Assembly (NCBI GenBank): GCA_017459345.1
Contig: JAFUDC010000126.1
Location: forward strand, 1-36,022
Length of the DNA stretch: 36,022 nucleotides
Origin: Eubacterium sp.
GTDB taxonomy: Bacteria; Bacillota; Clostridia; Lachnospirales; Lachnospiraceae
Direction: 5' to 3'
In this document: piece by piece, positions 16,076 through 26,944 of the stretch
Layout of the letters: each line of letters opens with the position of its first letter
Position numbering within the stretch: the first letter of the stretch is position 1
Notes under the pieces: generated by a model
The model's database searches: none
What the model saw: only the letters and a program-made list of their open reading frames with translations
Told to the model about the DNA's origin: nothing
Position numbers and translations under genes: made by a program

Positions 16076-16109
16076 ATGTACTCCTCCTCTAAAAATACCT
16101 GTTTTTTAT

Positions 16110-16616
16110 CTAAAACATCCTCAGCAATCCAAACAGCACTGTGCTTCCGGTGCCCATGATAATCCCCGCCAGGATCACGCCTAACATTACTGCGATGATA
16201 CTGGACTTAAAGTCCATCTTAAGGATGCTGGCTGCCAGGGTTCCTGTCCAGGCTCCGGTTCCTGGCAGGGGAATTCCGACAAAGAGCAATAAAGCCAGGA
16301 AAAGCCCCCGTCCGGCCTTTGCCGTAAGCTTCTGTCCTCCCCGCTCTCCCTTTTCCATGCACCAGCGGCAAAAGCCGCCGACTACAGGCCAGCTGCTGCC
16401 TATCTCCAGTACTTTTCTGGCAAAGAGATAAATAATCGGGACCGGCAGCATGTTGCCAACGATGGCAATCAGATAGGAGGGCAGGAGGGGCAGTCCGAAT
16501 CCCACCGCATAGGGGATTGCTCCCCTGAGCTCAATAAGAGGGACCATGGATATAAAAAATACAATCAGATATTTGTTCAACTTATTCTTCCTTTCAATTG
16601 GCAGCATCTTTGACAT
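16110..16616 (-). CDS. Small multidrug export family membrane protein (COG2426)
   Basis: 168 residues with about four or five membrane helices. The motifs PLIELRGAIPYAVGFGLP near the N-terminus and FVGIPLPGTGAWTGTLAA at about 113-130 are characteristic of the Sm_multidrug_ex family (PF06695 type). Despite the family name the substrate is not established. It has its own strong promoter at 16705-16733 and likely carries the zinc-ribbon gene with it. Confidence 0.85.
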   Translation of the reverse strand: MSKMLPIERKNKLNKYLIVFFISMVPLIELRGAIPYAVGFGLPLLPSYLIAIVGNMLPVPIIYLFARKVLEIGSSWPVVGGFCRWCMEKGERGGQKLTAKAGRGLFLALLLFVGIPLPGTGAWTGTLAASILKMDFKSSIIAVMLGVILAGIIMGTGSTVLFGLLRMF

Positions 16617-16704
16617 AAAAGGATTTTCCGGATTCTAATCAGATTCGTCTCGAATATTCCGGATTAACTATACCTTAATTCAGCTCTTCCTTATGTCACT
16701 TTAG

Positions 16705-16733
16705 AATCTACCATCTATATAATCCTGAGTCAA
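16705..16733 (-). promoter_or_regulatory. SigmaA-type promoter for the small export gene
   Basis: On the minus strand TTGACT (16733-16728) and TAGATT (16710-16705) are 17 bases apart. The -35 overlaps the right arm of a GTCAAAG/CTTTGAC dyad that follows rho. Confidence 0.6.
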
Positions 16734-16779
16734 AGAGTTAAATTTCACGACTTTGACGCACCATCAGCAGATAATTGAC

Positions 16780-18414
16780 TTACTGCCTGCGATTCAGAAG
16801 GGACCGCTGCATAAGTTCGATAAATTCCCGGTTTGTTTTGGTTCTCTTGAAGAAATTGAGAATCTGTTCCATATTCTCATCTGCCCGGTTCCCGGACATT
16901 TCCCGATGAAGGGCAAAGAGAATCTCCTGCTCCGGTTTGGTAAGCAGCAGGTCATCCCGCCTGGTTCCGGATTTCTGGATGTTGATGGCCGGGAAGATCC
17001 TCTTTTCGGATAGTTTTCGGTCAAGGACCAGCTCCATATTGCCGGTTCCCTTGAACTCCTCGAACACCACATCATCCATCTTGCTGCCGGTATCCACAAG
17101 GGCAGTGGCCAGGACGGTGAGACTGCCTCCCTCCCGCATATTACGGGCAGCTCCGAAGAACTTCTTGGGCATATGGAGGGCCGCCGGATCAAGACCGCCG
17201 GAAAGGGTTCGGCCGCTGGGCGGTACGATGAGGTTGTAGGCCCTGGCAAGACGAGTGATAGAGTCAAGGAGAATGACCACATCCTTCTTATGCTCTACCA
17301 GGCGCTTTGCCCGCTCCAATACCATCTCAGATACTCTCCGGTGGTGTTCCGGAAGCTCATCAAATGTAGAATAGATAACCTCCGCATTTGGTCCTTCGAT
17401 GTAGTCGCGGATATCGGTAGCCTCCTCAGGCCGTTCATCGCTCAGGAGCACGATCAGCTGCATTTCAGGATAATTGGTGGTGATTGACCGGGCAATCTGC
17501 TTAAGCAGGGTAGTTTTTCCGGTCTTTGGCTGGGACACGATCATCCCCCTCTGGCCCTTGCCGATGGGGGACAGCAGGTCTACCATCCGCATGGAAACCG
17601 GGGCGTCAGGGTACTCCAGACGGATCTTGCTGTTGGGGAAAATCGGAGTCAGATCCTCGAAGTTCTTCCTTCTCTGCGCATCATAGGGCTTCATCCCGTT
17701 GATGGATTCCACATATAAGAGAGCACTGTATTTCTCATTCTGGGTCTTAACTCTGATGTTGCCAACCAGAATATCCCCCGTCTTCATGTTAAATCTGCGA
17801 ATCTGGGAGGGAGACACATAGACATCATTCTCCCCGGGCAGATAATTCTCACAGCGGATGAAGCCAAACCCATCAGGCATAACCTCAAGAATACCATCCG
17901 CCTTGGCTCCGCTGTCAAGACTGGCCAGCTCTGCCTTCATACCATTCTCCAGAGTTGCTTCTCTATCCTCGGTAGTTGGCTGTATTCGTCTTCTGTCAGT
18001 ATCCCTATCCTCAGAAACTGGCTGTATTCGTCTTTTATCCGCAGATCTGGATAACTGGGGCTGAGATTGGTCCATGTCCTGCGACTGTGCTGCAGTCACT
18101 GGAGGACGCCTTCTCTCCCTGGTCTGGCTTGACGGTACTGGCTCCGCTGGTGTGCGCCTTCTTCCCCTGGGCTGACTTGCGGGAGCTGTCTCCACTGCCA
18201 TACGCCTTCGCTCTCTGGTCTGGCTCGCCGGTATAGCTTCCATTTTTTCTTCAACAGGCTTGCCTGGCTGTTCAGCTTCCTGGCTGGCAGAATCTTTTTC
18301 TGTAGAGAGCAGCAATTCCAGCAGCTCATTTTTTTTAAGGGCACTGATACCCTTCATTCCTTTTTCTTTTGCTGCAGCCCGAAGCTGCAGCAAGGTCATT
18401 GAACTATAATCCAT
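16780..18414 (-). CDS. rho: Transcription termination factor Rho
   Basis: 544 residues from the ATG at 18414, chosen because GGAGG lies 6 bases before it; an upstream in-frame ATG at 18426 has only a weak site. Rho is a hexameric RNA-dependent helicase that ends transcription. Order: Rho_N helices about 1-40; a disordered Arg/Gln/Pro-rich insert about 45-155; the cold-shock-like RNA-binding domain about 160-235 ([18 protein letters not shown]); then the ATPase core with P-loop [10 protein letters not shown], Walker [17 protein letters not shown] and the R-loop/Q-loop region (SGTRRDDLL). The insert holds three copies of an SQTRERRR-like unit and two copies of RRIQP. It lies alone, divergent from the radical SAM gene. 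Confidence 0.96.
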   Translation of the reverse strand: MDYSSMTLLQLRAAAKEKGMKGISALKKNELLELLLSTEKDSASQEAEQPGKPVEEKMEAIPASQTRERRRMAVETAPASQPRGRRRTPAEPVPSSQTRERRRPPVTAAQSQDMDQSQPQLSRSADKRRIQPVSEDRDTDRRRIQPTTEDREATLENGMKAELASLDSGAKADGILEVMPDGFGFIRCENYLPGENDVYVSPSQIRRFNMKTGDILVGNIRVKTQNEKYSALLYVESINGMKPYDAQRRKNFEDLTPIFPNSKIRLEYPDAPVSMRMVDLLSPIGKGQRGMIVSQPKTGKTTLLKQIARSITTNYPEMQLIVLLSDERPEEATDIRDYIEGPNAEVIYSTFDELPEHHRRVSEMVLERAKRLVEHKKDVVILLDSITRLARAYNLIVPPSGRTLSGGLDPAALHMPKKFFGAARNMREGGSLTVLATALVDTGSKMDDVVFEEFKGTGNMELVLDRKLSEKRIFPAINIQKSGTRRDDLLLTKPEQEILFALHREMSGNRADENMEQILNFFKRTKTNREFIELMQRSLLNRRQ

Positions 18415-18727
18415 TCTATCCTCCATTCTCGTTTTTTCTTTTTTATTTGCAGGCTGCCTAAAAGCTACGCCAGGACCGAAAGAACCGCTCCATAAGGGAA
18501 CATACTCACAAAATTACCTGGTATAACCTGCTATAACCGGTTATACTCAATCGAGCTTAATTCAAATCAGATTCAAACTGAATATTAATACTATTAGGTT
18601 CAAACTGGGTTTTTAAAACGGATAATCGCATGATTAACGATTAAATGATGCAATCCGGGTCCACATGGAACCCGTCACTCTTTTAGAAATGTCTATATAA
18701 CGACGATCCAAAACGAATTACTTATCT

Positions 18728-18755
18728 ATTCTAACATAAATTGAAAATAATTCAA
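18728..18755 (-). promoter_or_regulatory. Candidate rho promoter
   Basis: On the minus strand TTGAAT (18755-18750) and TAGAAT (18733-18728) are 16 bases apart, about 300 bases before rho. The 18427-18720 segment would be a long leader; it has no obvious gene and only weak local dyads. Long leaders fit known rho autoregulation in other bacteria. Confidence 0.45.
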
Positions 18756-18810
18756 TATCACTTTTCTATTTTATAACATTTTCAAATCGAGATTCCCAAC
18801 CATTTCCAGA

Positions 18811-18839
18811 TTGCGCTTTTTCCATCAAAATGCTATGAT
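18811..18839 (+). promoter_or_regulatory. SigmaA-type promoter for the radical SAM gene
   Basis: TTGCGC (18811-18816) and TATGAT (18834-18839), spacing 17, about 100 bases before the gene at 18942. Confidence 0.5.
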
Positions 18840-18941
18840 AGGTGTGATACTCAGAACCATGGGTAATATGTATGGAGCAAACTTGTCAAGCTGGCGACAC
18901 CTTAAAAGAGATCACCACTTCCCGCCGGAAAGGAACTGATT

Positions 18942-19874
18942 ATGGACAGATATCTGACCTACTCCTCTTTTTTAAAAGAACAATTCGGGGGCAAGGTCTA
19001 TAAGATCTGCCTGAATGGGGGCTTTACCTGTCCCAACCGGGATGGCAGCCTATCCACTCTGGGCTGTCTCTTTTGCAGTGAGGGTGGGAGTGGTGATTTC
19101 GGAGAAGATCCCAGCCTGTCTGTCTCTGACCAGATTATAGCCGGGAAGAAGCAGACCTCGGATAAATATCACGGCAATCGATATATCGCTTACTTTCAGG
19201 CCTTTACCAACACTTACGGGCCGGTGGAAAAACTGAACCGGCTCTACCGGGAGGCTCTTGCTTCCGATGAAGTTGTGGGGCTTGCCATAGCCACCAGACC
19301 GGACTGCCTTCCCCATGAAGTTCTTGAATTATTGAGGGATCTGAACCAGATAAAACCGGTCTTTATAGAGCTGGGCCTGCAGACCTGCCACGATGAGACA
19401 GCCAGACGCATGAACAGGGGCTATGAGACAAAGGTCTTTACGGATGCGGCGAGCCGCTGCGGGGCTCTCGGTCTCCGGGTCACTGCCCATGTCATCCTGG
19501 GCCTCCCCGGGGAGGACACGGCCATGATGTATGAGACCATCTCCTACCTTAACAGCCTTCCTGTTAAGGGCATAAAGCTCTCCATGCTTCATATATTAAA
19601 GAATAGCCCCCTGGCTCAGATCTACGAAAAAGAGCCCTTCCACGTCTTTACCCTGGAAGAGTATGTGGATCTGGTCATCTCCTGCATCGAAAGACTGCGG
19701 CCGGATATGGTGATTGAGCGAATTACGGGAGATGGGCCGAAGAGGCTGCTGATTGCCCCATCCTGGAGCGGGAACAAGCGGCTGGTTCTGAATACTATCC
19801 ATCAGGAAATGAGGCGCAGGGACAGCTGGCAGGGAAAAGAATTATCAACATCAGTCGGAGTCCCCCGCTTCTAA
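18942..19874 (+). CDS. Radical SAM protein, TIGR01212/YhcC family
   Basis: 310 residues, usual for the family. The iron-sulfur cluster cysteines lie in the long-spaced motif CLNGGFTCPNRDG then GCLFC (about residues 23-45), characteristic of this family rather than the common CxxxCxxC. Further marks are AYFQAFTNTYGP, the SAM-binding region VVGLAIATRPDCLP, ELGLQT and VTAHVILGLPGE. AAAGGAA lies about 8 bases upstream. The reaction of this family is not settled. It is followed by DUF4364 on the same strand, 61 bases on. Confidence 0.88.
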   Translation: MDRYLTYSSFLKEQFGGKVYKICLNGGFTCPNRDGSLSTLGCLFCSEGGSGDFGEDPSLSVSDQIIAGKKQTSDKYHGNRYIAYFQAFTNTYGPVEKLNRLYREALASDEVVGLAIATRPDCLPHEVLELLRDLNQIKPVFIELGLQTCHDETARRMNRGYETKVFTDAASRCGALGLRVTAHVILGLPGEDTAMMYETISYLNSLPVKGIKLSMLHILKNSPLAQIYEKEPFHVFTLEEYVDLVISCIERLRPDMVIERITGDGPKRLLIAPSWSGNKRLVLNTIHQEMRRRDSWQGKELSTSVGVPRF

Positions 19875-19935
19875 GCATTGCATAAGCGGCGGCAAATCCT
19901 CTGCGAGATTCGCGCTTTACTTAAGGGAGCAAACT

Positions 19936-20478
19936 ATGACACAGGAATCACTTACTCTATATAAATTAATGATCATGTTCATGCTGGATCATCTGGAGGT
20001 ACCACTGACCAACTCCCAGCTGTCCGAGTTCTTCGTCAGCAGGGGTTACGCCTCCTATTTTCACCTGCAGCAGTCTATCAATGACCTGGTTGACTCCTCC
20101 TTTATCAGGGGGGAGCTGAATCGCAGCATCACCAGCTACTATCTCACGGAGAGCGGCAGGGAAGCGATCCACATGTTTGAGAACCAGATATCTGAAGCCA
20201 TCAAGGAGGATATCCTTACCTACTTTGACCAGCATCACGTCAAGCTGCGGCAGAATGTGGAAATCAATGCCGATTATTACCCTACCAGGCAGGGTGAGTA
20301 CATCGTCCGCACCCAGATCAGGGAGAAGGATTCTCTTCTTCTCGAATTGAATATTAATGTTGTCACCGAAGACCAGGCCATCACCATCTGCAATCAGTGG
20401 GCCGGCCGGAGCGAGGAAGTGTATAAGACAATTATGAATATGCTTCTGCTGAACGCTCCGGCACCTGAACCGGAATGA
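19936..20478 (+). CDS. DUF4364 family protein (winged-helix-like)
   Basis: 180 residues. The N-terminal half (about 5-80) has a helix-turn-helix pattern like PadR or MarR regulators (LTNSQLSEFFVSRGYASYF, then YYLTESGREAIHMFE). The C-terminal half (about 100-175) is an alpha/beta region typical of DUF4364 in Clostridia. It is a probable DNA-binding protein, with no known target. AAGGGAG lies about 7 bases before the ATG. It probably shares a transcript with the radical SAM gene and converges with engB, whose stop is one base away. Confidence 0.82.
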   Translation: MTQESLTLYKLMIMFMLDHLEVPLTNSQLSEFFVSRGYASYFHLQQSINDLVDSSFIRGELNRSITSYYLTESGREAIHMFENQISEAIKEDILTYFDQHHVKLRQNVEINADYYPTRQGEYIVRTQIREKDSLLLELNINVVTEDQAITICNQWAGRSEEVYKTIMNMLLLNAPAPEPE

Positions 20479-20479
20479 T

Positions 20480-21091
20480 TTATGCTTCGGGGATCTCCAT
20501 CTCGGCACCCAGAGCGTAGGTCTCAATCAGCTCCCAGATCTCATCCCTGCCCTGCCTTGTGACTGAGGAGAAGGGAATCAGGGGGACTCCCTCCATAACC
20601 TTCAGGGTATCATGGATCAGCTGCAGCTGTTTCTTTACCTGACTTCTCTTGATCTTATCAAGCTTGGTGGCGATGATAACCGGGGAGAAGCCGTTGCTTA
20701 AAATCCACCGGTACATGTTCACATCATTCTCCCCGGGTTTATGCCGGATATCAATGAGAAGAAAGACCATGCGCAGCTGACGGGATGTATGCAGGTAATT
20801 CTCAATCATGGGACCCCACTTGGCAGCTACCGCCTTTGATACCTTGGCATAGCCGTAACCGGGCAGGTCCACGATATACATTTCCTTATTCACATTATAA
20901 AAGTTGATGGTCTGGGTCTTGCCGGGCTGGCCCGATGTCCGGGCCAGGGACTTGCGGTTTACCAGGGCATTGATGAGGGAGGATTTCCCCACATTGGATT
21001 TGCCTGCGAAGGCCACCTCCGGGAGCTGGTTGTCCGGCAGGCGGCTGGTGATTCCGCAAACTGTTTCAAGTTCTACATTTTTTATTATCAT
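20480..21091 (-). CDS. engB: Ribosome-assembly GTPase EngB/YsxC
   Basis: 203 residues. GTP-binding motifs in order: G1 GKSNVGKSS (about 30-38), G2 Thr in the GQPGKTQTINF stretch, G3 DLPGYGYA (about 75-82), G4 TKLD (TKAD in many homologues), and G5 SSVT. The protein helps mature the large ribosomal subunit. It is the last gene of the tig-clpP-clpX-lon-engB series, 15 bases after lon, the same neighbour as in Bacillus. Confidence 0.95.
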   Translation of the reverse strand: MIIKNVELETVCGITSRLPDNQLPEVAFAGKSNVGKSSLINALVNRKSLARTSGQPGKTQTINFYNVNKEMYIVDLPGYGYAKVSKAVAAKWGPMIENYLHTSRQLRMVFLLIDIRHKPGENDVNMYRWILSNGFSPVIIATKLDKIKRSQVKKQLQLIHDTLKVMEGVPLIPFSSVTRQGRDEIWELIETYALGAEMEIPEA

Positions 21092-21106
21092 AGCTCTATC
21101 CTCAAC

Positions 21107-23416
21107 TCAGTCTGCCAGCAGGGCCTGCTTAAGCACTTCTTCCATATCCTTCACATAGATAATATTCATGCCATCCCTGATCTCCTCATCCAGATCGGCC
21201 ACATTGCGCCTGTTCTGGTCGGGAACCAGGACTTCTTTAATCCCGACTGCCTTGGCCGCCAGCAGCTTCTCCTTGAGTCCGCCGATGGGCAGAACACGTC
21301 CCCGGAGGGTAATCTCTCCGGTCATGGCCACATCGCCCCGGACCTTTCTTCCGGTGATTGCTGACAGCATGGCAAGGGCCATGGTAATACCGGCAGAAGG
21401 GCCATCCTTGGGAACCGCCCCTTCCGGTATATGAAGATGGATATCATGCTTATCAAAAAATGTCTCATCAATCTGATAATCTTCGGCCACAGACCGGATG
21501 TAGCTGAGGCCGATCTGAGCAGATTCCTTCATCACATCACCCATACGTCCGGTCAGAACAACCTTACCCTTGCCGGGCATGATATTTACCTCGATGGAGA
21601 GGGTATCTCCTCCCACACTGGTCCAGGCCAGACCTCTGGCTACACCCACCTGGGCTTCCGTGAGCTTATCGTCCTCAGAGTAGGGAACCATGCCAAGCAG
21701 GTCCGGAAGCTGGTCCACCGTCACATGGAGACATTCCTCCCCCTCAATAACCTTTCTGGCCGCCTTGCGCATGAGTCTGCCGATCTTGCGCTCAAGTTCT
21801 CTCACACCGGCCTCTCTGGTGTAGGACCGAATCAGGGCATAGACCACCTCATCCGGAATGTCTATCTGCTTTTTCTGTATTCCATTTGCCTTCCTCTGCT
21901 TTTTGATCAGATATTTATCCGCAATATGAAATTTCTCATTTTCCGTGTAGCTGGACAGCTCGATGATCTCCATGCGGTCAAGAAGGGGCTTGGGAATCCT
22001 GCCAGGTTCATTGGCCGTGGCGATAAAGAGTACATTAGAAAGATCTAAGGGCACCTCCAGATAGTGGTCCCTGAAGGCCACGTTCTGTTCTCCATCAAGG
22101 ACCTCCAGCAGAGCGGAAGCCGTATCCCCCTTATAATCACTGCTGACCTTATCGATCTCATCCAAAAGCATCAGGGGATTGCTCACCCCTGCCTGGCGGA
22201 TGCCCTCGGCAATTCTTCCCGGCATGGCACCGATGTAGGTCTTTCGGTGTCCCCGGATCTCCGCCTCATCATGCACTCCTCCAAGAGAAATGCGGACATA
22301 TTTTTTATTAAGAGCTCTGGCGATGGACTTGCCGATGGAAGTCTTTCCGGTTCCGGGCGGTCCCACCAGACAGAGGATGGGGGTGTCCCCCTTGCCGGTA
22401 AGCAGGCGAACTGCCAGATAGTCCAGGATTCTTTCCTTAACCTTGGTCAGCCCGTAATGATCATCCTCCAGAACCTGAATGGCATGATTCATGTCCTTGT
22501 TATCCCGGGAGGATTTCTTCCAGGGCATCTCCAGCATAGTCTCTATGTAACTGCGCATCATGGTGCTCTCCGCTGCCACAGGAGGGAGACCCCGAAAGCG
22601 CCTGATTTCTTTTTCTATCTTGTCTTTTACCTTCTTGGAGGCATTAAGCTCATTGCATCGCTTCTGATATTCGTCGGCATCCGAGCCCAACTCCTCCTCT
22701 CCCAGTTCTTTGCGGATAACCTTCTGCTGTTCCCTCAGGAGGTAGTCCCTCTGGTTCTTGTCCACGCTCAGCTTGACCTTCTCTGTGATTTCATTGCGGA
22801 TATCGCTGATCTCTGACTCCTTGAGCAGGACCTGAATCATCATCTCCGCCTGAAGTTTCACATCGGTTTCCTCCAGAATTGCCTGCTTCTCCTTATGTTC
22901 AAAGGGAATCTCGGAAGCCAGACTGTAGATAAAGGGAATCAGCCGCCCCTTCTCCATAGCCTTGATGAGCATGGGGGAGTGAAATCCCACATTCTTATCC
23001 TGGAAAGCGGCAAAAAGGTCAGCAAGGATCCGGAAGAGGGCAGACTCCTCTGCCTCAGTCTCCGGAACGTGGACGGATGGCATCTCCGTCACCCGGGCTG
23101 AGACAGACAGGTCATTGTCATAATAGTCCTCGATCCGGGCTCTTTTTATTCCTTCCACAAAGACCCTCAGCACTCCCTGGCTCAGCTTTACCATCTGCTG
23201 GATCTTTGCGATGGTACCTACATGATAAAGGTCGTCCCGGGAAGGCTTATCCACAGCGGCATCCTTCTGGTTGACCAGAAAGATCATCTGCTCATTATTC
23301 ACTGCCTCCTCCAGGGCTTTCAGGGACTTTTTCCTGGAAACTTCGAAAAATACTGAGGTCTCCGGATAGACCAGCTTCCCCCTCAGGGGAAGCGTGGGTA
23401 GTACGTATTGCTCCAT
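21107..23416 (-). CDS. lon: ATP-dependent protease Lon
   Basis: 769 residues from the ATG at 23416 (TTGGAG about 6 bases ahead); an in-frame TTG at 23431 lacks a site. Order: LonN substrate-binding domain about 1-195 (starting [15 protein letters not shown]), helical region to about 310, AAA+ domain with Walker [10 protein letters not shown] and Walker [10 protein letters not shown], and the C-terminal Ser-Lys protease domain with the catalytic Ser in [12 protein letters not shown] and the Lys in [10 protein letters not shown]. It degrades misfolded and regulatory proteins in the cytosol. It has its own spacer after the clpX terminator; I did not see a CIRCE or CtsR site. Confidence 0.96.
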   Translation of the reverse strand: MEQYVLPTLPLRGKLVYPETSVFFEVSRKKSLKALEEAVNNEQMIFLVNQKDAAVDKPSRDDLYHVGTIAKIQQMVKLSQGVLRVFVEGIKRARIEDYYDNDLSVSARVTEMPSVHVPETEAEESALFRILADLFAAFQDKNVGFHSPMLIKAMEKGRLIPFIYSLASEIPFEHKEKQAILEETDVKLQAEMMIQVLLKESEISDIRNEITEKVKLSVDKNQRDYLLREQQKVIRKELGEEELGSDADEYQKRCNELNASKKVKDKIEKEIRRFRGLPPVAAESTMMRSYIETMLEMPWKKSSRDNKDMNHAIQVLEDDHYGLTKVKERILDYLAVRLLTGKGDTPILCLVGPPGTGKTSIGKSIARALNKKYVRISLGGVHDEAEIRGHRKTYIGAMPGRIAEGIRQAGVSNPLMLLDEIDKVSSDYKGDTASALLEVLDGEQNVAFRDHYLEVPLDLSNVLFIATANEPGRIPKPLLDRMEIIELSSYTENEKFHIADKYLIKKQRKANGIQKKQIDIPDEVVYALIRSYTREAGVRELERKIGRLMRKAARKVIEGEECLHVTVDQLPDLLGMVPYSEDDKLTEAQVGVARGLAWTSVGGDTLSIEVNIMPGKGKVVLTGRMGDVMKESAQIGLSYIRSVAEDYQIDETFFDKHDIHLHIPEGAVPKDGPSAGITMALAMLSAITGRKVRGDVAMTGEITLRGRVLPIGGLKEKLLAAKAVGIKEVLVPDQNRRNVADLDEEIRDGMNIIYVKDMEEVLKQALLAD

Positions 23417-23608
23417 GTTTGCTCCAATCAATACTGGCGACTAGCTGTGATAGTCACTCAGATTTTATCTTGTGTATTTCTCTTAAAAATGTCGTAACTG
23501 CTCAAAACTATACCTGCATGGCTCTGAGTAGTATAAAATCTTCGTAATGAACGAAAAGGCCAACACAAAAACTCCTGTCGTCTGTGTCGGCCTGTCTTTA
23601 ATCATTTG
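23417..23608. other. lon upstream region
   Basis: 192 bases containing the clpX terminator and the lon promoter region. I could not choose a convincing lon promoter and saw no heat-shock operator. Confidence 0.4.
23558..23592 (-). terminator. Intrinsic terminator of clpX
   Basis: On the minus strand GGCCGACACA (23592-23583) pairs with TGTGTTGGCC (23567-23558), one G-T wobble, followed by TTTTCG. Confidence 0.8.
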
Positions 23609-24904
23609 TCAGGCGATCTCGCCGCCATTCTTCTTTCTTCGCTTTCTGCCGATGGGCTTCTTGCTCACCGGTTCATCATGGTAGGTAAGCAAAGGTTCCT
23701 GGGTGCCTTCCACGGCCTCTTTCGTGATGGTACAGGTAGCCACCATCTCATCAGATGGTATGGTATACATCAGATCCATCACGACTGATTCCATGATGGA
23801 ACGGAGTCCTCTGGCTCCGGTATTCCTCTTGATGGCCTTCTGGGCAATGGCTCTGAGGGAATCCTCGGTAAATGTAAGGATGACCCCATCCAGCTCAAAA
23901 AGCTTCTGATACTGCTTAACCAGAGCACTTCTGGGCTCGGTCAGAATCTTCACCAGGGCTTCCTCATCCAGCGGGTCTAAGGAAACATTCACCGGAACAC
24001 GGCCGATGAATTCGGGAATCAGACCATACTTCACAAAGTCCTCCGGAAGTACCTGCTTTAAAAGCTTGCCCAGGTCTTTCTTTCTCTGTTCCACGATCTC
24101 AGCGTGGAAACCGATGGACTTCTTACCGATCCGGTTCTCGATAATCTTCTCCAGACCGGAGAAGGCTCCTCCGCAGATAAAGAGGATATTGGTGGTATCA
24201 ATCTGCAGGAACTCCTGATGGGGATGCTTTCTTCCTCCCTGAGGGGGTACTGAAGCGACTGTCCCCTCCAGAATCTTGAGCAGGGCCTGCTGAACACCCT
24301 CGCCGGATACATCCCTGGTGATGGATGTATTCTCAGACTTGCGGGTAATCTTGTCAATCTCATCGATATAGATAATGCCTGTCTGGGCACGCTCGATATC
24401 ATAGTCGGCAGCCTGGATCAGCTTGAGGAGAATATTCTCCACATCCTCACCCACATAGCCGGCCTCAGTGAGAGCCGTGGCATCTGCGATGGCAAATGGC
24501 ACATTCAGCTGTCTGGCCAGAGTCTGGGCCAGCAGGGTCTTGCCGGAGCCGGTAGGCCCGATCATAATGATATTGCTCTTCTGAAGCTCGATATCATGGC
24601 TCTGATCTGACAGGATCCGCTTGTAATGGTTATATACGGCCACAGAGAGAACCTTCTTGGCCTCCTCCTGACCGATGACGTATTCATCCAGAAAAGCCTT
24701 CATATCCACAGGCTTCATCAGGTTGATATCGGAAGACCCTTCGTTATACTCGTCGAATTCATCCTCCATGATCTCATTGCATACCTCTATGCACTCATCA
24801 CAGATATAGACTCCCTTGGGACCTGCCACAAGCTTGCGGACCTGGTCCTGGGTCTTACCGCAGAAGGAACAGCGAAATGGTTGTTTATCAGAACGTGATG
24901 CCAT
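23609..24904 (-). CDS. clpX: ClpX ATPase, unfoldase of ClpXP
   Basis: 431 residues from the ATG at 24904, preceded by AGGGG; the in-frame start 45 bases upstream would overlap clpP and has no site. The N-terminal zinc-binding domain has CSFC and CDEC knuckles (Cys12, 15, 35, 38). The AAA+ core shows Walker [13 protein letters not shown], Walker [11 protein letters not shown], the pore loop [10 protein letters not shown], and the IGF-type ClpP-binding loop region (IGFHAE). It unfolds substrates and feeds them to ClpP, encoded 16 bases upstream. Confidence 0.96.
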   Translation of the reverse strand: MASRSDKQPFRCSFCGKTQDQVRKLVAGPKGVYICDECIEVCNEIMEDEFDEYNEGSSDINLMKPVDMKAFLDEYVIGQEEAKKVLSVAVYNHYKRILSDQSHDIELQKSNIIMIGPTGSGKTLLAQTLARQLNVPFAIADATALTEAGYVGEDVENILLKLIQAADYDIERAQTGIIYIDEIDKITRKSENTSITRDVSGEGVQQALLKILEGTVASVPPQGGRKHPHQEFLQIDTTNILFICGGAFSGLEKIIENRIGKKSIGFHAEIVEQRKKDLGKLLKQVLPEDFVKYGLIPEFIGRVPVNVSLDPLDEEALVKILTEPRSALVKQYQKLFELDGVILTFTEDSLRAIAQKAIKRNTGARGLRSIMESVVMDLMYTIPSDEMVATCTITKEAVEGTQEPLLTYHDEPVSKKPIGRKRRKKNGGEIA

Positions 24905-24920
24905 ATACTCACCCCTTCTA

Positions 24921-25505
24921 TTACTGTCTCTTATCCACAACAGTGTCAATCAGACCATACTCCAGAGCCTCCTGGGCAGTCATCCAGTTATCTCTTTCCG
25001 TATCTGCCTTCACTCTCTCGTAAGGCTGGCCGGTATTCTCCGCAAGGATCCGGTTCATCTTTTCCTTGGTCTTGATGATATGTTCTGCTGCAATCTCGAT
25101 CTCCGTTGCCTGTCCCTGGGCACCGCCGGAGGGCTGGTGAATCATGATCTCAGCATTGGGGAGCGCCAGGCGCTTGCCCTTGGTTCCTCCTGCTAAGAGG
25201 AAGGCACCCATGCTGGCTGCCATACCCATGCAGATCGTAGACACATCACACTTGATAAACTGCATGGTGTCATAGATAGCCATGCCGGCTGTCACTGATC
25301 CGCCCGGGCTCATGATGTAAAGGTTGATATCCTTATCCGGGTCCTCCGCCTCGAGAAACAGCATCTGGGAAACCACCAGGCTTGCCGTCACATCGTTGAC
25401 CTCCTCCCCGAGGATGATGATCCTGTCCTTTAACAATCTGGAATAGATGTCATAGGATCTCTCCCCATGACTGGTCTGCTCCACTACATATGGTACTAAA
25501 CTCAT
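24921..25505 (-). CDS. clpP: ClpP serine protease subunit
   Basis: 194 residues, standard length. The catalytic triad is visible: Ser98 in [11 protein letters not shown], His123 in IMIHQPSGG, and Asp about 172 in TERDNW. It forms the barrel partner of ClpX. It sits between tig and clpX, 28 bases after tig, the same order as in enterobacteria (Bacillus lacks clpP at this place). Confidence 0.97.
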   Translation of the reverse strand: MSLVPYVVEQTSHGERSYDIYSRLLKDRIIILGEEVNDVTASLVVSQMLFLEAEDPDKDINLYIMSPGGSVTAGMAIYDTMQFIKCDVSTICMGMAASMGAFLLAGGTKGKRLALPNAEIMIHQPSGGAQGQATEIEIAAEHIIKTKEKMNRILAENTGQPYERVKADTERDNWMTAQEALEYGLIDTVVDKRQ

Positions 25506-25533
25506 AATACCTCCATATTATTTACGAAAAACC

Positions 25534-26853
25534 TTACTCCTCCTCGAAGTCAAGGTCATCAGATGCTTCCACAACATTGGCATGCTCTACCAGGAAGTCA
25601 ACAGCCTTCTGGGTAGCAAGATTTCTCTTCATGCTCTCCTTCTCCTCGTCAGGCATAAATCCTTCGATCTGCTCCACATCCATCTGGTACATGGTAGCCA
25701 TCTTCTCGAGCTCTGCCCTCAGATCCTCATCGCTGGCTGTGATTCCCTCTTCCTTTGCAATCTGCTCAAGAACAAGGGATCCCTGGATATTCTTCTTGGC
25801 ATCCGGTCTCATGTTCTCTCTTACCGCATCAACACCGCGGCCGGAATACTGCAGGTACTGGTCAAAGTCCATACCCTGATAGCTCAGTCTCTGCTGGAAT
25901 TCCTGCAGCTGCTGATCAACCTGGGCCTCGATCATGGCATCCGGGATATCCATGGTGGATGTCTCGATTACCTTCTCGATCAGCTGGTTTGCCATCTTAT
26001 TCTTGGCCTGTTCCTCCTTGCCAAGCTTTAATCTGGCACGGATGTCATCCTTGTACTCTTCTAAAGAATCAAACTCTGTGGTATCCTGTGCGAAATCGTC
26101 ATCAATCTCAGGAAGCTGCTTCTCTGTGATGCCAAGAATCTTCACATGGAATACAGCAGGCTTACCGGCCAGTTCCTCTGCATGGTACTCTTCCGGGAAT
26201 GTAACCTCAACGTCCTTCTCATCTCCGATATTCAGACCAACCAGCTGGTCCTCAAATGTATCGATAAAGGAATGGGATCCGATCTCCAGGTTCTGGTTAG
26301 TTGCTGTGCCGCCGTCAAATGGCACGCCGTCGATGGTTCCGGCATAGTCCAGTTTGATCACATCGCCTTCCTTGACCGGTCTGTCCTCAACCGTGATCTC
26401 TCTGGCATTCTGCAGCTGAGCTTCCTTAAGCTTAGCTTCCACTTCCTCATCTGTCACTTCCACGGGAACGCTGTCCACATCAAGTCCCTTGTACTGTCCC
26501 AGCTCAACCTCAGGTCTTACGGCAACCTCTGCGGTAAAGATAAAGGCCTGGCCCTTGCCGATCTGAGTGACATTAATCTCCGGCTGGGAAACGATCTCAA
26601 GACCGCTCTCCTCCACTGCTTCTTCATAAGCTTTAGGCATAAGATCATTGGCAGCATCTTCGTAGAAGATTCCGGCACCATAGGCTCTTTCGATCACATT
26701 CATGGGAACCTTGCCCTTACGGAATCCAGGCAGGCTGAAGGAACCCTTTCTCTTATTGTAGGCTCTCTTCTCTGCTGCAGCAAACTGCTCAGCATCCACC
26801 TCGATGGTCAGTCTGGCCATATTATGCTCTAATTTTTCTACCTGTACGCTCAT
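25534..26853 (-). CDS. tig: Trigger factor chaperone and peptidyl-prolyl isomerase
   Basis: 439 residues from the ATG at 26853, preceded by AAGGAGG at about 8 bases; an upstream frame start lacks a site. The ribosome-docking signature GFRKGKVP lies near residue 43-50; the FKBP-type isomerase domain covers about 150-245 (VKEGDVIKLDYAGTIDG); the C-terminal helical arms follow to an acidic end. It binds nascent chains at the ribosome exit. It is first gene of the tig-clpP-clpX series with its own promoter. Confidence 0.95.
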   Translation of the reverse strand: MSVQVEKLEHNMARLTIEVDAEQFAAAEKRAYNKRKGSFSLPGFRKGKVPMNVIERAYGAGIFYEDAANDLMPKAYEEAVEESGLEIVSQPEINVTQIGKGQAFIFTAEVAVRPEVELGQYKGLDVDSVPVEVTDEEVEAKLKEAQLQNAREITVEDRPVKEGDVIKLDYAGTIDGVPFDGGTATNQNLEIGSHSFIDTFEDQLVGLNIGDEKDVEVTFPEEYHAEELAGKPAVFHVKILGITEKQLPEIDDDFAQDTTEFDSLEEYKDDIRARLKLGKEEQAKNKMANQLIEKVIETSTMDIPDAMIEAQVDQQLQEFQQRLSYQGMDFDQYLQYSGRGVDAVRENMRPDAKKNIQGSLVLEQIAKEEGITASDEDLRAELEKMATMYQMDVEQIEGFMPDEEKESMKRNLATQKAVDFLVEHANVVEASDDLDFEEE

Positions 26854-26944
26854 GAAAATATCCTCCTTAATATATATGTATCTTTGCTTTCTTTTCACTT
26901 ACAAGAACAGTAACTCTCCGGTTACCATGAAAACACATTTTAGT

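Noticed and set aside
18414-18426. Upstream ATG as the rho start
   Set aside because: The GGAGG site is correctly spaced only for the ATG at 18414.
22064-22816. 250-codon plus-strand open frame opposite lon
   Set aside because: It is antisense to the conserved Lon ATPase region with no ribosome site or homology that I recognise.
23417-23608. CIRCE or CtsR heat-shock operator before lon
   Set aside because: Neither the TTAGCACTC inverted repeat nor the CtsR heptad repeat was seen.
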